The notes under the pieces: generated by a model
What the model was told of the DNA's origin: nothing
Seen by the model: the letters and a program-made list of their open reading frames with translations, nothing else
Database searches by the model: none
Program-made: the position numbers and the translations under genes
Assembly: GCF_014656215.1 (NCBI RefSeq)
Contig: NZ_BNBZ01000015.1
Coordinates: forward strand, 62,001 to 126,000
Reading direction: 5' to 3'
DNA: 64,000 nucleotides
Source: Streptomyces zaomyceticus
GTDB lineage: Bacteria; Actinomycetota; Actinomycetes; Streptomycetales; Streptomycetaceae
Shown here: positions 9,158 through 18,392 of the stretch, in pieces
Layout of the letters: each line of letters opens with the position of its first letter
Numbering within the stretch: the first letter of the stretch is position 1

Positions 9158-11182
9158 CTACCAGACGGTGGAGAAACCGAGACGCAGACGTTCGTCCTCG
9201 GTGGCCACGCCGAGGGAGCCGCTCCGTACCTCGGCGGCCTCCTCCGGGGTCAGCGCCTTCCCGAAGAGGCGCACGTCGTCCAGGGTGCCGCGGAAGAGCT
9301 GCGCGACGCCGGCCGGCTGGTTGGGGAAGTCGGGCCGCGCACCGATGTGGATGTTGAACTCGCCGGCCGGGGTGAGGCTGGTGCTCGTCTCCATCAGCGC
9401 CACCTTCATGGCGGCGGTGGCCGGAGCGCCCCCGTCCACCGCGAGGCTGATGCCGCCGTCGGCACGGGTGAACACGACGTGGTGCCACGCCCCGTCGTTG
9501 TACGAGGAGGGCAGGGTCACCTCCGTGACGCGGGCGTCCGTGCCGACGGTGGCGCGCAGGACGTTGCCCGAGCCGGGTTCGGCGCGGACCGAGAAGTGCC
9601 GGCCCTGCATCCCGTACGCCCACACGATCGGCAGCGTGCCGGTGGTGGCCGAGTGCCGGAACCAGGCCGTGACGGTGAAGTTCTTGTCGTCGACCCGCAG
9701 GGACGGCGAGCAGACGAGGCGCAGATAGTCGTCCGTGCCGTCGAACTCCATGGCCTTGCCGCTGCCGCGGGTTCCGAGGACGGCCCCGCCGTGGATGACG
9801 GCATGGTTGCCGGGCTCGCCGGGTGCCCGTTCGCGGGTGTCGGCGGTGCGCGGGCGGCGCAGCTCGGTGGCGGCGCCGTTCATCCCCGTCTCGGTGAAGG
9901 AGGCGAAGACGACGTTGCCGTGCGGGATGTTGGCGGCCGTCTCGTACAGGATGCCGATGGAGCGGTCCGGCAGCAGCGTCAGGTCGGAGTAGCCGGTGCG
10001 GGCCGCCGAGACCAGGGTGCCGACGGTCTTCCAGGTCCTGCCCTCGTCGTACGAGGAGCGGACAGCCAGCTCACGCCGGTCCTCCAGCGCGCTCGGGCCC
10101 AGTCGCGAGGGGCCCGAGTAGAGGAGCTGGTCGGGCTTGCCTTCGCGATCCTCCGCGTGCAGCCGCAACAGCGAGCCGAACGTCGGGGACGTGTCCAGGT
10201 TGGCCACCGGGGTGAAGGGCGCGGCGAAGGAGGCTCCGCCGTCGGCGCTCGTGGTCTCCAGCCGGTGCTCGTTGGTGGCGCAGCGGGTGGGTTCGGAGTT
10301 GCGCGCGTTGACGTACACGGCGCCGTCGGTGGTCTGGGCGACGGTCAACTCACCGGGGAACGCACCGGTCTTCGGCACGGGGGTGGTGGTGGCGCCCAGG
10401 CTCCAGGTCAGGCCGCCGTCGTCGCTGAAGTACAGCTGGGCCCCCGCGGTCGTGTCGCCTCCCGCCGTGTGGTCGCCCGGCACGATCAGCCGGCCCTGGT
10501 GCGGGCCGCGGTCGAGCTGGATGCCGTGGCCGGGGCCGGTGGAGACCCAGCCCCATCCGGCGGGCTTGAGCTGCGGCAGCGCGACGCCGGCGGACCAGGT
10601 CGCTCCGCCGTCCGTGCTGTGCACCGCGTGGACGGTGCGGGGGAATCCCTTCCGTGAAGGGGCGGCCGCGTTGCGGTTCCAGTCGCTGCTGGAATACAGC
10701 AGCGTGATCCGGCCCGTGGCCGCGTCCACGACGGGCGCGGGGTTGCCGTGCGCCAGCGCGTCACCCGCGCCGACGACGACCCTGAGGTCGTTCTCCCAGG
10801 TCCTGCCGCCGTCGAGGGACCTCCTGAGCACGATGTCGTTGTCGCCGACATCGTTGCAGCCGGTCGTGTCCAGCCGCGTGCGGCCCTCGGCGAAGGCGAG
10901 GACGATGCCCGTCCCCGTGGTGACGACGGCTGGGATCCGCGTGCAGAAGTAGTTCTCGCGGGCCTTGAAGAGCGTGGTGAGCACCTGCGTCGGGACCGAC
11001 GCCGTGGTGGTGCCCGTGGAGCCGGTGACGGCTGTGGCGTTCGCCGCCGACGCGGCCGCGCGCGACGGCGGTGCGACCGCGAGGACGACCGCCGCCAGGA
11101 CGGCGAGGGAGAGGGCGCACAGCCACGCGGACAGGGCGAAGGGACGCGCGCCCGGTGGGCGGCGCTCGGACAGGGAGAACAC
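9158..11182 (-). CDS. Secreted exo-alpha-sialidase (GH33) with C-terminal LamG domain
   Basis: The 674-residue protein starts at a GTG (11182) with a GAGG site upstream. A long signal peptide (hydrophobic SAWLCALSLAVLAAVVLAV, ending near AAA) is followed by the GH33 arginine motif TRIPAVV and an Asp-box series: SLDGGRTW, STDGGATW, SDDGGLTW, SYDEGRTW. These mark the six-bladed sialidase propeller (about residues 60-420). The last 190 residues form a concanavalin/LamG domain (DDYLRL, FTVTAWFRH, DDVRLFGKAL), probably glycan-binding. The enzyme would release terminal sialic acids outside the cell. No sialic acid uptake or catabolic genes are nearby, so it may serve access to host or soil glycans. 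Confidence 0.9.
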   Translation of the reverse strand: MFSLSERRPPGARPFALSAWLCALSLAVLAAVVLAVAPPSRAAASAANATAVTGSTGTTTASVPTQVLTTLFKARENYFCTRIPAVVTTGTGIVLAFAEGRTRLDTTGCNDVGDNDIVLRRSLDGGRTWENDLRVVVGAGDALAHGNPAPVVDAATGRITLLYSSSDWNRNAAAPSRKGFPRTVHAVHSTDGGATWSAGVALPQLKPAGWGWVSTGPGHGIQLDRGPHQGRLIVPGDHTAGGDTTAGAQLYFSDDGGLTWSLGATTTPVPKTGAFPGELTVAQTTDGAVYVNARNSEPTRCATNEHRLETTSADGGASFAAPFTPVANLDTSPTFGSLLRLHAEDREGKPDQLLYSGPSRLGPSALEDRRELAVRSSYDEGRTWKTVGTLVSAARTGYSDLTLLPDRSIGILYETAANIPHGNVVFASFTETGMNGAATELRRPRTADTRERAPGEPGNHAVIHGGAVLGTRGSGKAMEFDGTDDYLRLVCSPSLRVDDKNFTVTAWFRHSATTGTLPIVWAYGMQGRHFSVRAEPGSGNVLRATVGTDARVTEVTLPSSYNDGAWHHVVFTRADGGISLAVDGGAPATAAMKVALMETSTSLTPAGEFNIHIGARPDFPNQPAGVAQLFRGTLDDVRLFGKALTPEEAAEVRSGSLGVATEDERLRLGFSTVW

Positions 11183-11426
11183 GAAGGAACACCTCGGAAT
11201 GCGAAGACGAAGGACGATGGGGCGGCTGGGCCCGGAAGCGGTTGTGCCGCTCGTGGGCGGGCCGGTCGCGGCGACCCCCGCCTGCCGGAAGCGCACCGCG
11301 AACGGGCGACGCGGCAAGCGCTCGCCTAGGCGTTCGCTCCGTCCCCCCCGGTGAGATCTCCCGCCGGGACGGTACCTCAGGTGATCACTTGTGCGCACTC
11401 TGTATTGACTATGAGTCCGATCGTGC

Positions 11427-13232
11427 TCAATCGCCCGACCTGATCCAGCCGTTCGGCGTGATGCGCGCCCCGTCCGCGGGCCGCGCCTCGTCGAACACCG
11501 GGCGCCCCGCCCCGTCGAGAAGCCGCAGCCCGTCCACGTACACGCCCCGCCCCACGTACCGCTGGTCCGTGGTGTACCGCCAGCGCAGGAGCGTGGCCGC
11601 CTCCGGGAGTGGCGCGGACACCCGGTGCCAGACGCGGCCGGACCAGCCGCCGACCGCGCCGGTCGGGTGCGCGGTGCGGCCGTCGGTGGTGAAGGGCAGC
11701 GGCCGCCAGGTCGTACCGCCGTCGGCCGAGGACTCCAGGGCGGCCGGGTCGGCGCCCGGCTCGGTGTCCCACCACAGCGCGCACTCCAGTCGTGCGGCTC
11801 CCGCCACATGAGGGAGGGTCAGCGTGCGGGTCGTGGCGCTCGCCATTCCCGAGAACCAAGCGGTTCGGCCCCGGGCCGGCCGCACGGGCACGGCCCTGGC
11901 CAGCTGGTTCGCTGCGGCGACCCGGGGCGCCGAGCCCGAGCGCCAGGAGCGCACGGGATGGACCGAGTTGCCGAGGACGATCAGGAAGGCGTCGGTCGTC
12001 GGGTCCAGGACGAGGCTTGTGCCCGTGAAGCCGGTGTGTCCGGCGGTCCGGGGCGTGGCCATCGCTCCCATGTACCAGTGCTGGTAGAGCTCGAAGCCGA
12101 GCCCGTGCTCGTCGCCGGGGAAGGCCGTGTTGAAGTCGGTGAACATCAGCTCCACCGAGGCGGGGGAGAGGATGCGGGCCCGGCCGTACGCCCCGCCGTT
12201 GAGCAGGGTCCGGGCGAGGATCGCGAGGTCCCAGGCGCGGGAGAAGATCCCGGCGTGGCCCGCGACCCCGCCCAGGCTGTGGGCGTTCTCGTCGTGGACC
12301 TCGCCCCACACCATGCCCCGGTCGAGGCCCGACCAGGGCGGCCGGGCGTCCTCGGTGGCGGCGATATCCGGTCGCCAGGAGAGCGGCGGATTGAAACGAG
12401 TGCGGTGCATCCCGAGCGGAGCGGTGATCTCGTCGTGGAGCAGGGCATCCAGACCGTGACCGGTGATCTCCTCCAGGATCAGCTGAAGCGAGATCAGATT
12501 CAGATCGGAGTAGAGGTACGCGGACCCCGGGGGATTCGCCGGAACCTCGTCCCAGAGCAGCCGTAGCTTCCCCTCCCGCGTCGGCTCCTTGTACAGCGGG
12601 ATCCAGGACCGGAAGCCGGAGGTGTGGGTGAGGAGCTGCCGTACCGTCACGTCCTGCTTCCCGCCCCCGCCGAACTCCGGGAGGTACGCCGTGACCCGCG
12701 CCTCCAGATCGAGGGTTCCGCGTTCGATCTGCTGCACCGCCAGGATCGACGTGAACAGTTTCGACACCGACGCCAGGTCGAAGACCGTCTCCTCGGTCAT
12801 CGGGAGCTGTCGCTCGGGCGGCAGCTCGATCCCCGTGTCCGTCTTCTCGTCGTAGCGCGCGTACCGCACGGCGGAGCCGATGGCCCGGTGCAGGGCGACG
12901 GTCCCGCCGCGCCCGGCCAGCAGTACGGCCCCCGCGTACCAGGGGTGGACGGGGGAGGGCGCGAGAAAGGTCTCGGCCTCCGTGACGAGCCGGTCCAGGT
13001 GCCCGGAGATCAGCCCGGCCCGCTCGGCCGAGCCCCGCCGCAGCGTGGTCCGCCGCGTGGCCGAACCCCCACCGTCCCCCGCGAACCCGGAGTCTCCCCC
13101 GGACCCGGGATCCGGGGCGGCCGCCGCCCCCGGCACCGTACCGATCACCACCGCACCTCCCAGGGCCAGCAGCCCGCCGCCGAACGTGCGGCGGCTCGGT
13201 CCGCCCCGGCCTCTCGTCGCATCCGTCGCCAT
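11427..13232 (-). CDS. Tat-exported beta-lactamase-family serine hydrolase
   Basis: The 601-residue protein has a twin-arginine signal (PSRRTFGGGLLALGGAVV) at residues 13-30. The penicillin-binding/class C beta-lactamase fold carries nucleophile motif S155-V-S-K158, a YSDLN motif at the Tyr position, and HTGFTGTS as the third motif. A C-terminal extension of about 170 residues (from VRPARGRTAWFSG) resembles a carbohydrate-binding or jelly-roll module. Start ATG 13232 has GAGAGGGTG upstream. Family members include D-aminopeptidases, esterases and EstB-type enzymes, so a cell-wall or ester substrate is likelier than resistance. The promoter region is shared with the divergent gene at 13351. Confidence 0.85.
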   Translation of the reverse strand: MATDATRGRGGPSRRTFGGGLLALGGAVVIGTVPGAAAAPDPGSGGDSGFAGDGGGSATRRTTLRRGSAERAGLISGHLDRLVTEAETFLAPSPVHPWYAGAVLLAGRGGTVALHRAIGSAVRYARYDEKTDTGIELPPERQLPMTEETVFDLASVSKLFTSILAVQQIERGTLDLEARVTAYLPEFGGGGKQDVTVRQLLTHTSGFRSWIPLYKEPTREGKLRLLWDEVPANPPGSAYLYSDLNLISLQLILEEITGHGLDALLHDEITAPLGMHRTRFNPPLSWRPDIAATEDARPPWSGLDRGMVWGEVHDENAHSLGGVAGHAGIFSRAWDLAILARTLLNGGAYGRARILSPASVELMFTDFNTAFPGDEHGLGFELYQHWYMGAMATPRTAGHTGFTGTSLVLDPTTDAFLIVLGNSVHPVRSWRSGSAPRVAAANQLARAVPVRPARGRTAWFSGMASATTRTLTLPHVAGAARLECALWWDTEPGADPAALESSADGGTTWRPLPFTTDGRTAHPTGAVGGWSGRVWHRVSAPLPEAATLLRWRYTTDQRYVGRGVYVDGLRLLDGAGRPVFDEARPADGARITPNGWIRSGD

Positions 13233-13290
13233 GCCCACCCTCTCCCACCCCGGGCGGCGGTGAAACGTCGACAGGCCGTCCCGCAAAGAA

Positions 13291-13307
13291 TCTGACGATG
13301 CATCAGA
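13291..13307. promoter_or_regulatory. Palindromic operator TCTGA-N7-TCAGA (copy 1 of a shared motif)
   Basis: The 17-bp dyad TCTGACGATGCATCAGA lies 43 bp before the nitronate monooxygenase start, in the gap between divergent genes. Its flanks AGAA upstream and AAAC downstream are identical to those of the dyad at 32809-32825, giving 10 and 9 identical bases on either side of a variable centre. Both copies precede acyl-CoA catabolic genes. The shape (about 17 bp, arms of 5-6) suits a TetR-type repressor, which is not encoded in this window. Confidence 0.7.
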
Positions 13308-13350
13308 AAACCTCTTCCCTCCGGCGCGCCGCTGCGGCATCCTGCCGCCC

Positions 13351-14478
13351 ATGAAGACGGAGCTGAGTCGCACCCTGGGGATCGAGCACGCCATCTTCGG
13401 CTTCACGCCCTTCCCCGCGGTGGCCGCCGCGCTCACCAGAGCCGGCGGATTCGGAGTCCTCGGCGCGGTGCGCTACACCGCCCCGGACGACCTCGCCCGC
13501 GACCTCGACTGGATGCAGGAGCACACCGACGGCCTGCCCTACGGCCTCGACGTCGTGATGCCCGCCAAGAAGGTCGAGGCCGCCCCGGGAGGGCAGACAC
13601 TGACCGAGGCCGACGTCGAGGCCATGATCCCGGAGGAACACCGGGCGTTCGTCCGCGCCACCCTCGCCAAGCACGGCGTGCCCGAACTCCCCGAGGGCGA
13701 GGCCTCCGGCTGGCGCATCACCGGCTGGATGGAACAGGTCGCCCGCGGCCAGCTCGACGTGGCCTTCGACTACCCGATCAAACTCCTCGCCAACGCCCTC
13801 GGCTCCCCGCCCCCGGACATCGTCGCCCGCGCCCACGACCACGGTGTCCTCGTCGCCGCCCTCGCCGGGAGCGCCCGCCACGCCCGCCACCACGCCGAGG
13901 CGGGCATCGACATCGTCGTCGCCCAGGGATACGAGGCCGGTGGCCACACCGGCGAGATCGCCTCCATGGTCCTCACCCCCGAGGTCGTCGACGCCGTGTC
14001 ACCACTGCCCGTGCTCGCCGCCGGCGGCATCGGCAGCGGCGAACAGATCGCCGCCGGCCTCGCCCTCGGCGCCCAGGGCGTCTGGCTCGGCTCGATCTGG
14101 CTCACCACCACCGAGGCCGAACTGCACTCCCGGGCCCTCACCGCCAAGCTGCTCGCCGCCGGTTCCGGCGACACCGTCCGCTCCCGTGCCCTGACCGGCA
14201 AGCCCGCCCGCCAGCTCCGCACCGAGTGGACCGACGCCTGGGACGACCCGGCCGGCCCCGGGCCGCTCCCCATGCCGCTCCAGGGACTTCTGGTCGCCGA
14301 GGCCGTCTCCCGCATCCAGCGGCACGAGGTCGAACCGCTCCTCGGCACCCCCGTCGGCCAGATCGTCGGGCGGATGAACTCCGAGCGCAGTGTCCAGCAG
14401 GTCGTCGACGAGCTCACCCGGGGCTTCGAGAAGGCCGTCGACCGCATCAACCGCATCGCCGGACGGAGCGAGTCATGA
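13351..14478 (+). CDS. Nitronate monooxygenase / 2-nitropropane dioxygenase-like FMN protein
   Basis: The 375-residue TIM-barrel flavoprotein has the phosphate-binding features of the NMO family: GIEHAIFGFTPF at the start, the VVAQGYEAGGHTG block holding the catalytic-histidine position, and LAAGGIGSGEQIAAGLALGAQGVWLGS for the FMN phosphate. It overlaps the acyl-CoA ligase that follows by 4 bp (ATGA). Actinobacterial NMO-like proteins in lipid operons can be FMN-dependent reductases rather than nitronate oxygenases; the CoA-ligase partner and the shared operator favour a role in acyl-CoA catabolism here. Confidence 0.88.
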   Translation: MKTELSRTLGIEHAIFGFTPFPAVAAALTRAGGFGVLGAVRYTAPDDLARDLDWMQEHTDGLPYGLDVVMPAKKVEAAPGGQTLTEADVEAMIPEEHRAFVRATLAKHGVPELPEGEASGWRITGWMEQVARGQLDVAFDYPIKLLANALGSPPPDIVARAHDHGVLVAALAGSARHARHHAEAGIDIVVAQGYEAGGHTGEIASMVLTPEVVDAVSPLPVLAAGGIGSGEQIAAGLALGAQGVWLGSIWLTTTEAELHSRALTAKLLAAGSGDTVRSRALTGKPARQLRTEWTDAWDDPAGPGPLPMPLQGLLVAEAVSRIQRHEVEPLLGTPVGQIVGRMNSERSVQQVVDELTRGFEKAVDRINRIAGRSES

Positions 14479-16031
14479 GCCAGTCCACCACAGCGAGCGG
14501 ATTCTGGGCGCAGGCCGCAGCGGACCCGGGCCGTACGGTCCTGGTCGCACCCGACGGCGAGGAGTGGACCGCAGGCCGGCTCCACTCCGAGGCCAACCGG
14601 CTCGTCCACGGGCTGCGCGCCGCGGGCCTCGAACGCGGTGACGCCTTCGCCGTCGTCCTGCCCAACGGCCCCGAGTTCTTCACCGCCCATCTCGCCGCCA
14701 CCCAGGCGGGGTTCTACCTGGTGCCCGTCAACCACCACTTCGTCGGCCCCGAGATCGCCTGGATCGTCGCCGACTCCGGCGCCAAGGTCCTCCTCGCCCA
14801 CGAGCGGTTCGCCGAGGCCGTGACCCTCGCCGCCGACGAGGCCGGACTCGCCGCCACCCACCGCTACGCCGTCGGCGCGATCCCCGGCTTCCGCCCGTAC
14901 GCCGAACTGCTCGAGGGCAGGGACGCGGCCGCCCCCGCCGACCGCACCCTCGGCTGGGTCATGAACTACACCTCCGGCACCACCGGACGCCCCCGCGGCA
15001 TCCGCCGCCCGCTCCCCGGAAGACTGCCCGAGGAGACCCACCTCGGCGGATTCCTCGGCATCTTCGGCATCCGCCCGGGCGACGGGAACGTCCACCTCGT
15101 CTGCTCGCCGCTCTACCACACGGCCGTGCTCCAGTTCGCCGCCGCGGCCCTCCACATTGGGCACCCACTGGTCCTGATGGACCGGTGGACACCCGAGGAG
15201 ATGCTGCGCCTGATCGACCGGCACGCCTGCACCCACACCCATATGGTCCCCACCCAGTTCCACCGGCTGCTCTCCCTCCCCGAGGAGGTACGGGAGCGGT
15301 ACGACGTCTCGTCCATGCGCCACGCCATCCACGGTGCCGCCCCCTGCCCCGAACACGTGAAGCGCGCGATGATCGACTGGTGGGGCCGGTGCGTCGAGGA
15401 GTACTACGCCGCCAGCGAGGGCGGCGGCGCCTTCGCCACCGCCGAGGAGTGGCTGAAGAAGCCCGGCACGGTGGGCAGGGCCTGGCCCATCAGCGAACTC
15501 GCCGTCTTCGACGACGACGGAGTGCGGCTGCCGCCCGGCGAACTCGGCACCGTCTACCTGAAGATGAACACCGGCGGCTTCCAGTACCACAAGGACCGGG
15601 CGAAGACCGCGAAGAACCGCATCGGTGACTTCTTCACCGTCGGTGACCTCGGCGTCCTCGACGAGGACGGTTATCTCTTCCTCCGCGACCGCAAGATCGA
15701 CATGATCATCTCCGGCGGGGTCAACATCTACCCGGCCGAGATCGAGGCCGTGCTCCTCGCCCACCCCGCGGTCGCGGACGCCGCGGCCTTCGGCATCCCG
15801 CACGCGGACTGGGGCGAGGAGGTCAAGGCCGTCGTCGAGGCGGCGGAGGGCCGGGAGCCGGGCCCCGCGCTCGCGGAGGAGATCCTCGCCCACTGCGCCG
15901 ACCGACTCGCCGGCTTCAAGCGCCCCAAGTCGGTCGACTTCGTCCCGGTCATGCCCCGCGACCCCAACGGCAAGCTGTACAAGCGCCGCCTGCGCGACCC
16001 GTACTGGGAGGGCCACGAGCGCCCGCTCTGA
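14475..16031 (+). CDS. Acyl-CoA synthetase (FadD-like, class I adenylate-forming)
   Basis: The 518-residue protein activates a carboxylic acid as acyl-AMP and transfers it to CoA. Seen are the P-loop-like YTSGTTGRPRG, the A8 hinge region DRKIDMIISGGVNIYPAEIE and the catalytic-lysine tail PNGKLYKR. The ATG at 14475 overlaps the preceding stop by 4 bp, implying translational coupling with the NMO-like flavoprotein. The substrate-pocket region is not resolvable by eye, but length and motifs place it with fatty- or steroid-acid ligases. Confidence 0.9.
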   Translation: MSQSTTASGFWAQAAADPGRTVLVAPDGEEWTAGRLHSEANRLVHGLRAAGLERGDAFAVVLPNGPEFFTAHLAATQAGFYLVPVNHHFVGPEIAWIVADSGAKVLLAHERFAEAVTLAADEAGLAATHRYAVGAIPGFRPYAELLEGRDAAAPADRTLGWVMNYTSGTTGRPRGIRRPLPGRLPEETHLGGFLGIFGIRPGDGNVHLVCSPLYHTAVLQFAAAALHIGHPLVLMDRWTPEEMLRLIDRHACTHTHMVPTQFHRLLSLPEEVRERYDVSSMRHAIHGAAPCPEHVKRAMIDWWGRCVEEYYAASEGGGAFATAEEWLKKPGTVGRAWPISELAVFDDDGVRLPPGELGTVYLKMNTGGFQYHKDRAKTAKNRIGDFFTVGDLGVLDEDGYLFLRDRKIDMIISGGVNIYPAEIEAVLLAHPAVADAAAFGIPHADWGEEVKAVVEAAEGREPGPALAEEILAHCADRLAGFKRPKSVDFVPVMPRDPNGKLYKRRLRDPYWEGHERPL

Positions 16032-16059
16032 GGGGCCGAAGGCTCCCGGCCCGCCGCCG

Positions 16060-16380
16060 GGCGTCCCCTCGGTGGGAGCCGTCCGCCGGCGGAGGGCCGT
16101 CCTCGGGCGTCTGCTTCGCCGAGGGCGCTGTCGCGATGTCCTCCGGCGACCGGTCCTCCGCCGCGACGGCGAAGAACAGGGCGACCAGGCCCGCGAGGAC
16201 CATGAGGGCGGCGCCGACGCGGAAGACGATGACGGCGTCGCGGACGGCCCGCTCTCCGTCGGTTCGGCGCAGAGCAACGGGCCGGAGACGCCGCCGGCCG
16301 CCGTTCCGATCGCGTGGAAGAACGCGATCGCCATCGCTCCGGCTGTCCCGCACGGTGCCGCCGCAAGGGCGCGGACACGG
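16060..16380 (-). pseudogene. Remnant of an MFS transporter C-terminus, frameshifted
   Basis: One minus-strand frame (about 16380-16255) reads AMAIAFFHAIGTAAGGVSG followed by PLL, the conserved last helices of sugar/aromatic-acid type MFS permeases. At about 16255 the homology moves to another frame, continuing VRDAVIVFRVGAALMVLAG and then LVALFFAVAAEDRSPEDIA, the normal C-terminal helix and tail. The first ten helices are missing and no start is usable. The piece is therefore a decayed 3' fragment, evidence that a transporter gene was once here. The original stop is lost against the acyl-CoA ligase end. Confidence 0.75.
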
Positions 16381-16527
16381 CCGCCGGCTCACGAATCCGC
16401 CGCCCGGCCGTACCCCGACCGGGCCCACGGGCCGTCCGCACGCCCGCATAGACTGCGCGTGCGAGGAGGTCTCCCACGGTGATCGCCTCTCCCGTTCGGC
16501 AGCAGGGCGCATGAGAGGGACGACACG

Positions 16528-17232
16528 ATGGTGGGCCGCGATCCCGTCGTACTGGACGACCCCGTGGGCGAGTCCCTCCGGGGCCGCCACTCGCATCTCG
16601 CCCGCCGTGTCGGCCGGGCCTTCACCTATCTGCCGGACGTCTCGACCTTCGCCGCCGTGTCCACCGACCCGGACCCGGCCCGGTGGACGGACCTCATCGA
16701 ACTCCTCGGCCGGGACGCGTTCGCCGACATGTTCAGCTGCCCGGTGCTGCCGCCGCCGGAGTGGGAGCCCGTCTTCGTCCTCGAGGGCCGCCAGATGATC
16801 CGGCCGGGCGACGCCCCGTCCGTGCCGTGGGGCGACGAGGCGGACGACGGCGTGGTCGAACTGGGCGCGGAGAGCCTGCCCGAGATGCTGGACCTCGTCG
16901 AGCGCACCCGGCCGGGGCCGTTCTGGTCCCGTACCCCCGAGCTCGGCACCTACCTCGGCATCCGTGACAAGGGCGTGCTCGTGGCCATGGCCGGTGAGCG
17001 GCTCCGGCCTCCGGGATGGACCGAGATCAGCGCGGTCTGCACCGCGCCCGAGGCCCGCGGGCAGGGTTGCGCGGCCCGCCTGGTCGGCGCGCTCGCGGCA
17101 CGCGTCGAGGCGCGGGGCGAAGGAGCCTTCCTCCATGTGGCCGAGGCGAACACCGGCGCGATCGCCCTCTACGAGAAGCTCGGCTTCGTGACGCGCCGGC
17201 AGGTGACCTTCCGCGGGTTCCGTACGCCGTAG
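16528..17232 (+). CDS. GNAT family N-acetyltransferase
   Basis: This is a 234-residue protein with the GNAT fold in its C-terminal half: EISAVCTAPEARGQGCAARLVGAL supplies the acetyl-CoA pyrophosphate loop (R/Q-x-x-G-x-A), and HVAEANTGAIALYEKLGFVTRR is the typical motif-B end. The N-terminal 110 residues are of the FR47-like type. Start ATG 16528 has GAGAGGGA upstream. It sits between two decayed gene fragments. The acceptor substrate is unknown. Confidence 0.88.
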   Translation: MVGRDPVVLDDPVGESLRGRHSHLARRVGRAFTYLPDVSTFAAVSTDPDPARWTDLIELLGRDAFADMFSCPVLPPPEWEPVFVLEGRQMIRPGDAPSVPWGDEADDGVVELGAESLPEMLDLVERTRPGPFWSRTPELGTYLGIRDKGVLVAMAGERLRPPGWTEISAVCTAPEARGQGCAARLVGALAARVEARGEGAFLHVAEANTGAIALYEKLGFVTRRQVTFRGFRTP

Positions 17233-17247
17233 GGCCGGCGTACGGCC

Positions 17248-17370
17248 TCAGGGCCGGGGCGTCAGCAGCTCGTCCAGTTCGGCCGCGAAGAGCAGTGCCG
17301 GGTCGAGGTCCATGCCGGTGAAGTGGCCCGCGAGTTCGAGCGACAGGACGCCGTGCATACGGGTTGCGCT
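17248..17370 (-). pseudogene. Remnant of a TetR regulator C-terminal domain
   Basis: The minus-strand segment reads TRMHGVLSLELAGHFTGMD followed by LDPALLFAAELDELL and a stop. This is the signature C-terminal helix pair of the large actinobacterial TetR group (usual form W-x-R-L-H-G-V-x-S-L-E-L...G-F-x-P-x-x-L-F). The DNA-binding half and most of the ligand domain are absent. Upstream sequence in the frame is not TetR-like and runs into the end of the next gene. I read it as a deletion scar. Confidence 0.7.
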
Positions 17371-17462
17371 GACCCGACGCCCCGCGCCGTACCGCTCGGC
17401 GCGGCCCGGCGGACCTCGGTGCGGGTCGGTGCGGCGGGTCCGTCCCGTGGGGCGGACCCGCG

Positions 17463-18317
17463 CTACGAACCGGGCGCGACCCGGCTCTGGGTGAGGGCCG
17501 GGATCAGTCGCGCCTCCTCGTGGGCGAAGTGCTCCTCCAGTCGGGTCGCGAGTCCGTCGAACCCGGCGCGCAGGGTCTCCGGGTCGGCGCCGGAGCCGAG
17601 GAGTGCCTCCAGCTCGGCCACCGTGCCGGCGACCGCCCTGTGCTCCTCGCGCATCCGCTCCAGGGCGTCCGCCAGCTCCGGGAACTGTCGCTCCAGGAGG
17701 TCGAAGACGCTGTCCTCGTTGTGGTGGTGGGCGTGGAGGGCGCCGCAGAAGGTGAGGCAGTGGCGGGCGAGCTGCCGGCCCAGCTCCGGCGCCGGTGACT
17801 CCAGTCCCGCGCGCAAGGCGGTGAGTTCGGCACGGAGCTCGTTGTGGACGGTGACGAGATGGTCGGCGATCGCGCGGTGCCTCGCAGGGTCGGCGAGGTC
17901 CAGGCGGTGCAGGGCGACGACGGGGATAATCCTGTCGGTCGCCGCCTGGTAGGCGGCGAACGCCGGGTCCCGTGCGGTCTGCTCCGCGTACAGCCGGTCC
18001 CGCTCCTCGCCCTCCGTCACCACCGATGTCGCCGCGAAGCGTTCGACCGCCCCTTCCGGAGTGCCGAGTTCGACCGTGACGTGCGGGTCGGCGCGGAGAT
18101 TGTGGAACCACGCCGGGTGCTTGGGCCCGCCGGCGTTGGAGGCGAAGACGAGTAACCGCGCCCCGTCCCGTACGTACACCGCGGGGGTGGTGTGGGCCCG
18201 GCCGCTGCGGGCGCCCGTCGTGGTGAGAAGGAGCAGGGCCGCGCCCTCGAACATGCCTCCCACGCGGCCGCTGTTGGCCCGGAACTCCTCGATGACCCGT
18301 TGGTTGAAATCGGACAT
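17463..18317 (-). CDS. Nitroreductase-family (F420-type) domain fused to a hemerythrin HHE domain
   Basis: The 284-residue protein starts MSDFNQRVIEEFRANSGRVGG and contains TTTGARSGRAHTTP, the signature of deazaflavin (F420)-dependent Ddn-like nitroreductases (residues 1-125). The second half (about 140-280) is a hemerythrin-type di-iron four-helix domain with the histidine/glutamate ligands DHLVTVH, HAHHHNED, EEHRAV and HFAHEE. The pairing suggests an oxygen- or redox-sensing oxidoreductase, but activity is inferred. It is divergent from a MarR gene; the palindrome between them probably coordinates both. Start chosen at the conserved MSDFN. Confidence 0.88.
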   Translation of the reverse strand: MSDFNQRVIEEFRANSGRVGGMFEGAALLLLTTTGARSGRAHTTPAVYVRDGARLLVFASNAGGPKHPAWFHNLRADPHVTVELGTPEGAVERFAATSVVTEGEERDRLYAEQTARDPAFAAYQAATDRIIPVVALHRLDLADPARHRAIADHLVTVHNELRAELTALRAGLESPAPELGRQLARHCLTFCGALHAHHHNEDSVFDLLERQFPELADALERMREEHRAVAGTVAELEALLGSGADPETLRAGFDGLATRLEEHFAHEEARLIPALTQSRVAPGS

Positions 18318-18355
18318 GGCTGTGCCTTCCGGTAGCATCGATCCCGACAGATCTA

Positions 18356-18372
18356 TTTGCTTTGAAAGCAAA
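18356..18372. promoter_or_regulatory. MarR-type operator palindrome
   Basis: A 17-bp dyad TTTGCTT-TGA-AAGCAAA with perfect 7-bp arms sits in the 75-bp gap between the divergent nitroreductase-hemerythrin and MarR genes. It is the most AT-rich patch of the surroundings. Both length and placement are typical for a MarR autoregulatory site that also represses the divergent gene. Confidence 0.65.
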
Positions 18373-18392
18373 GCTAAAAGGGAGGGTGCAGG

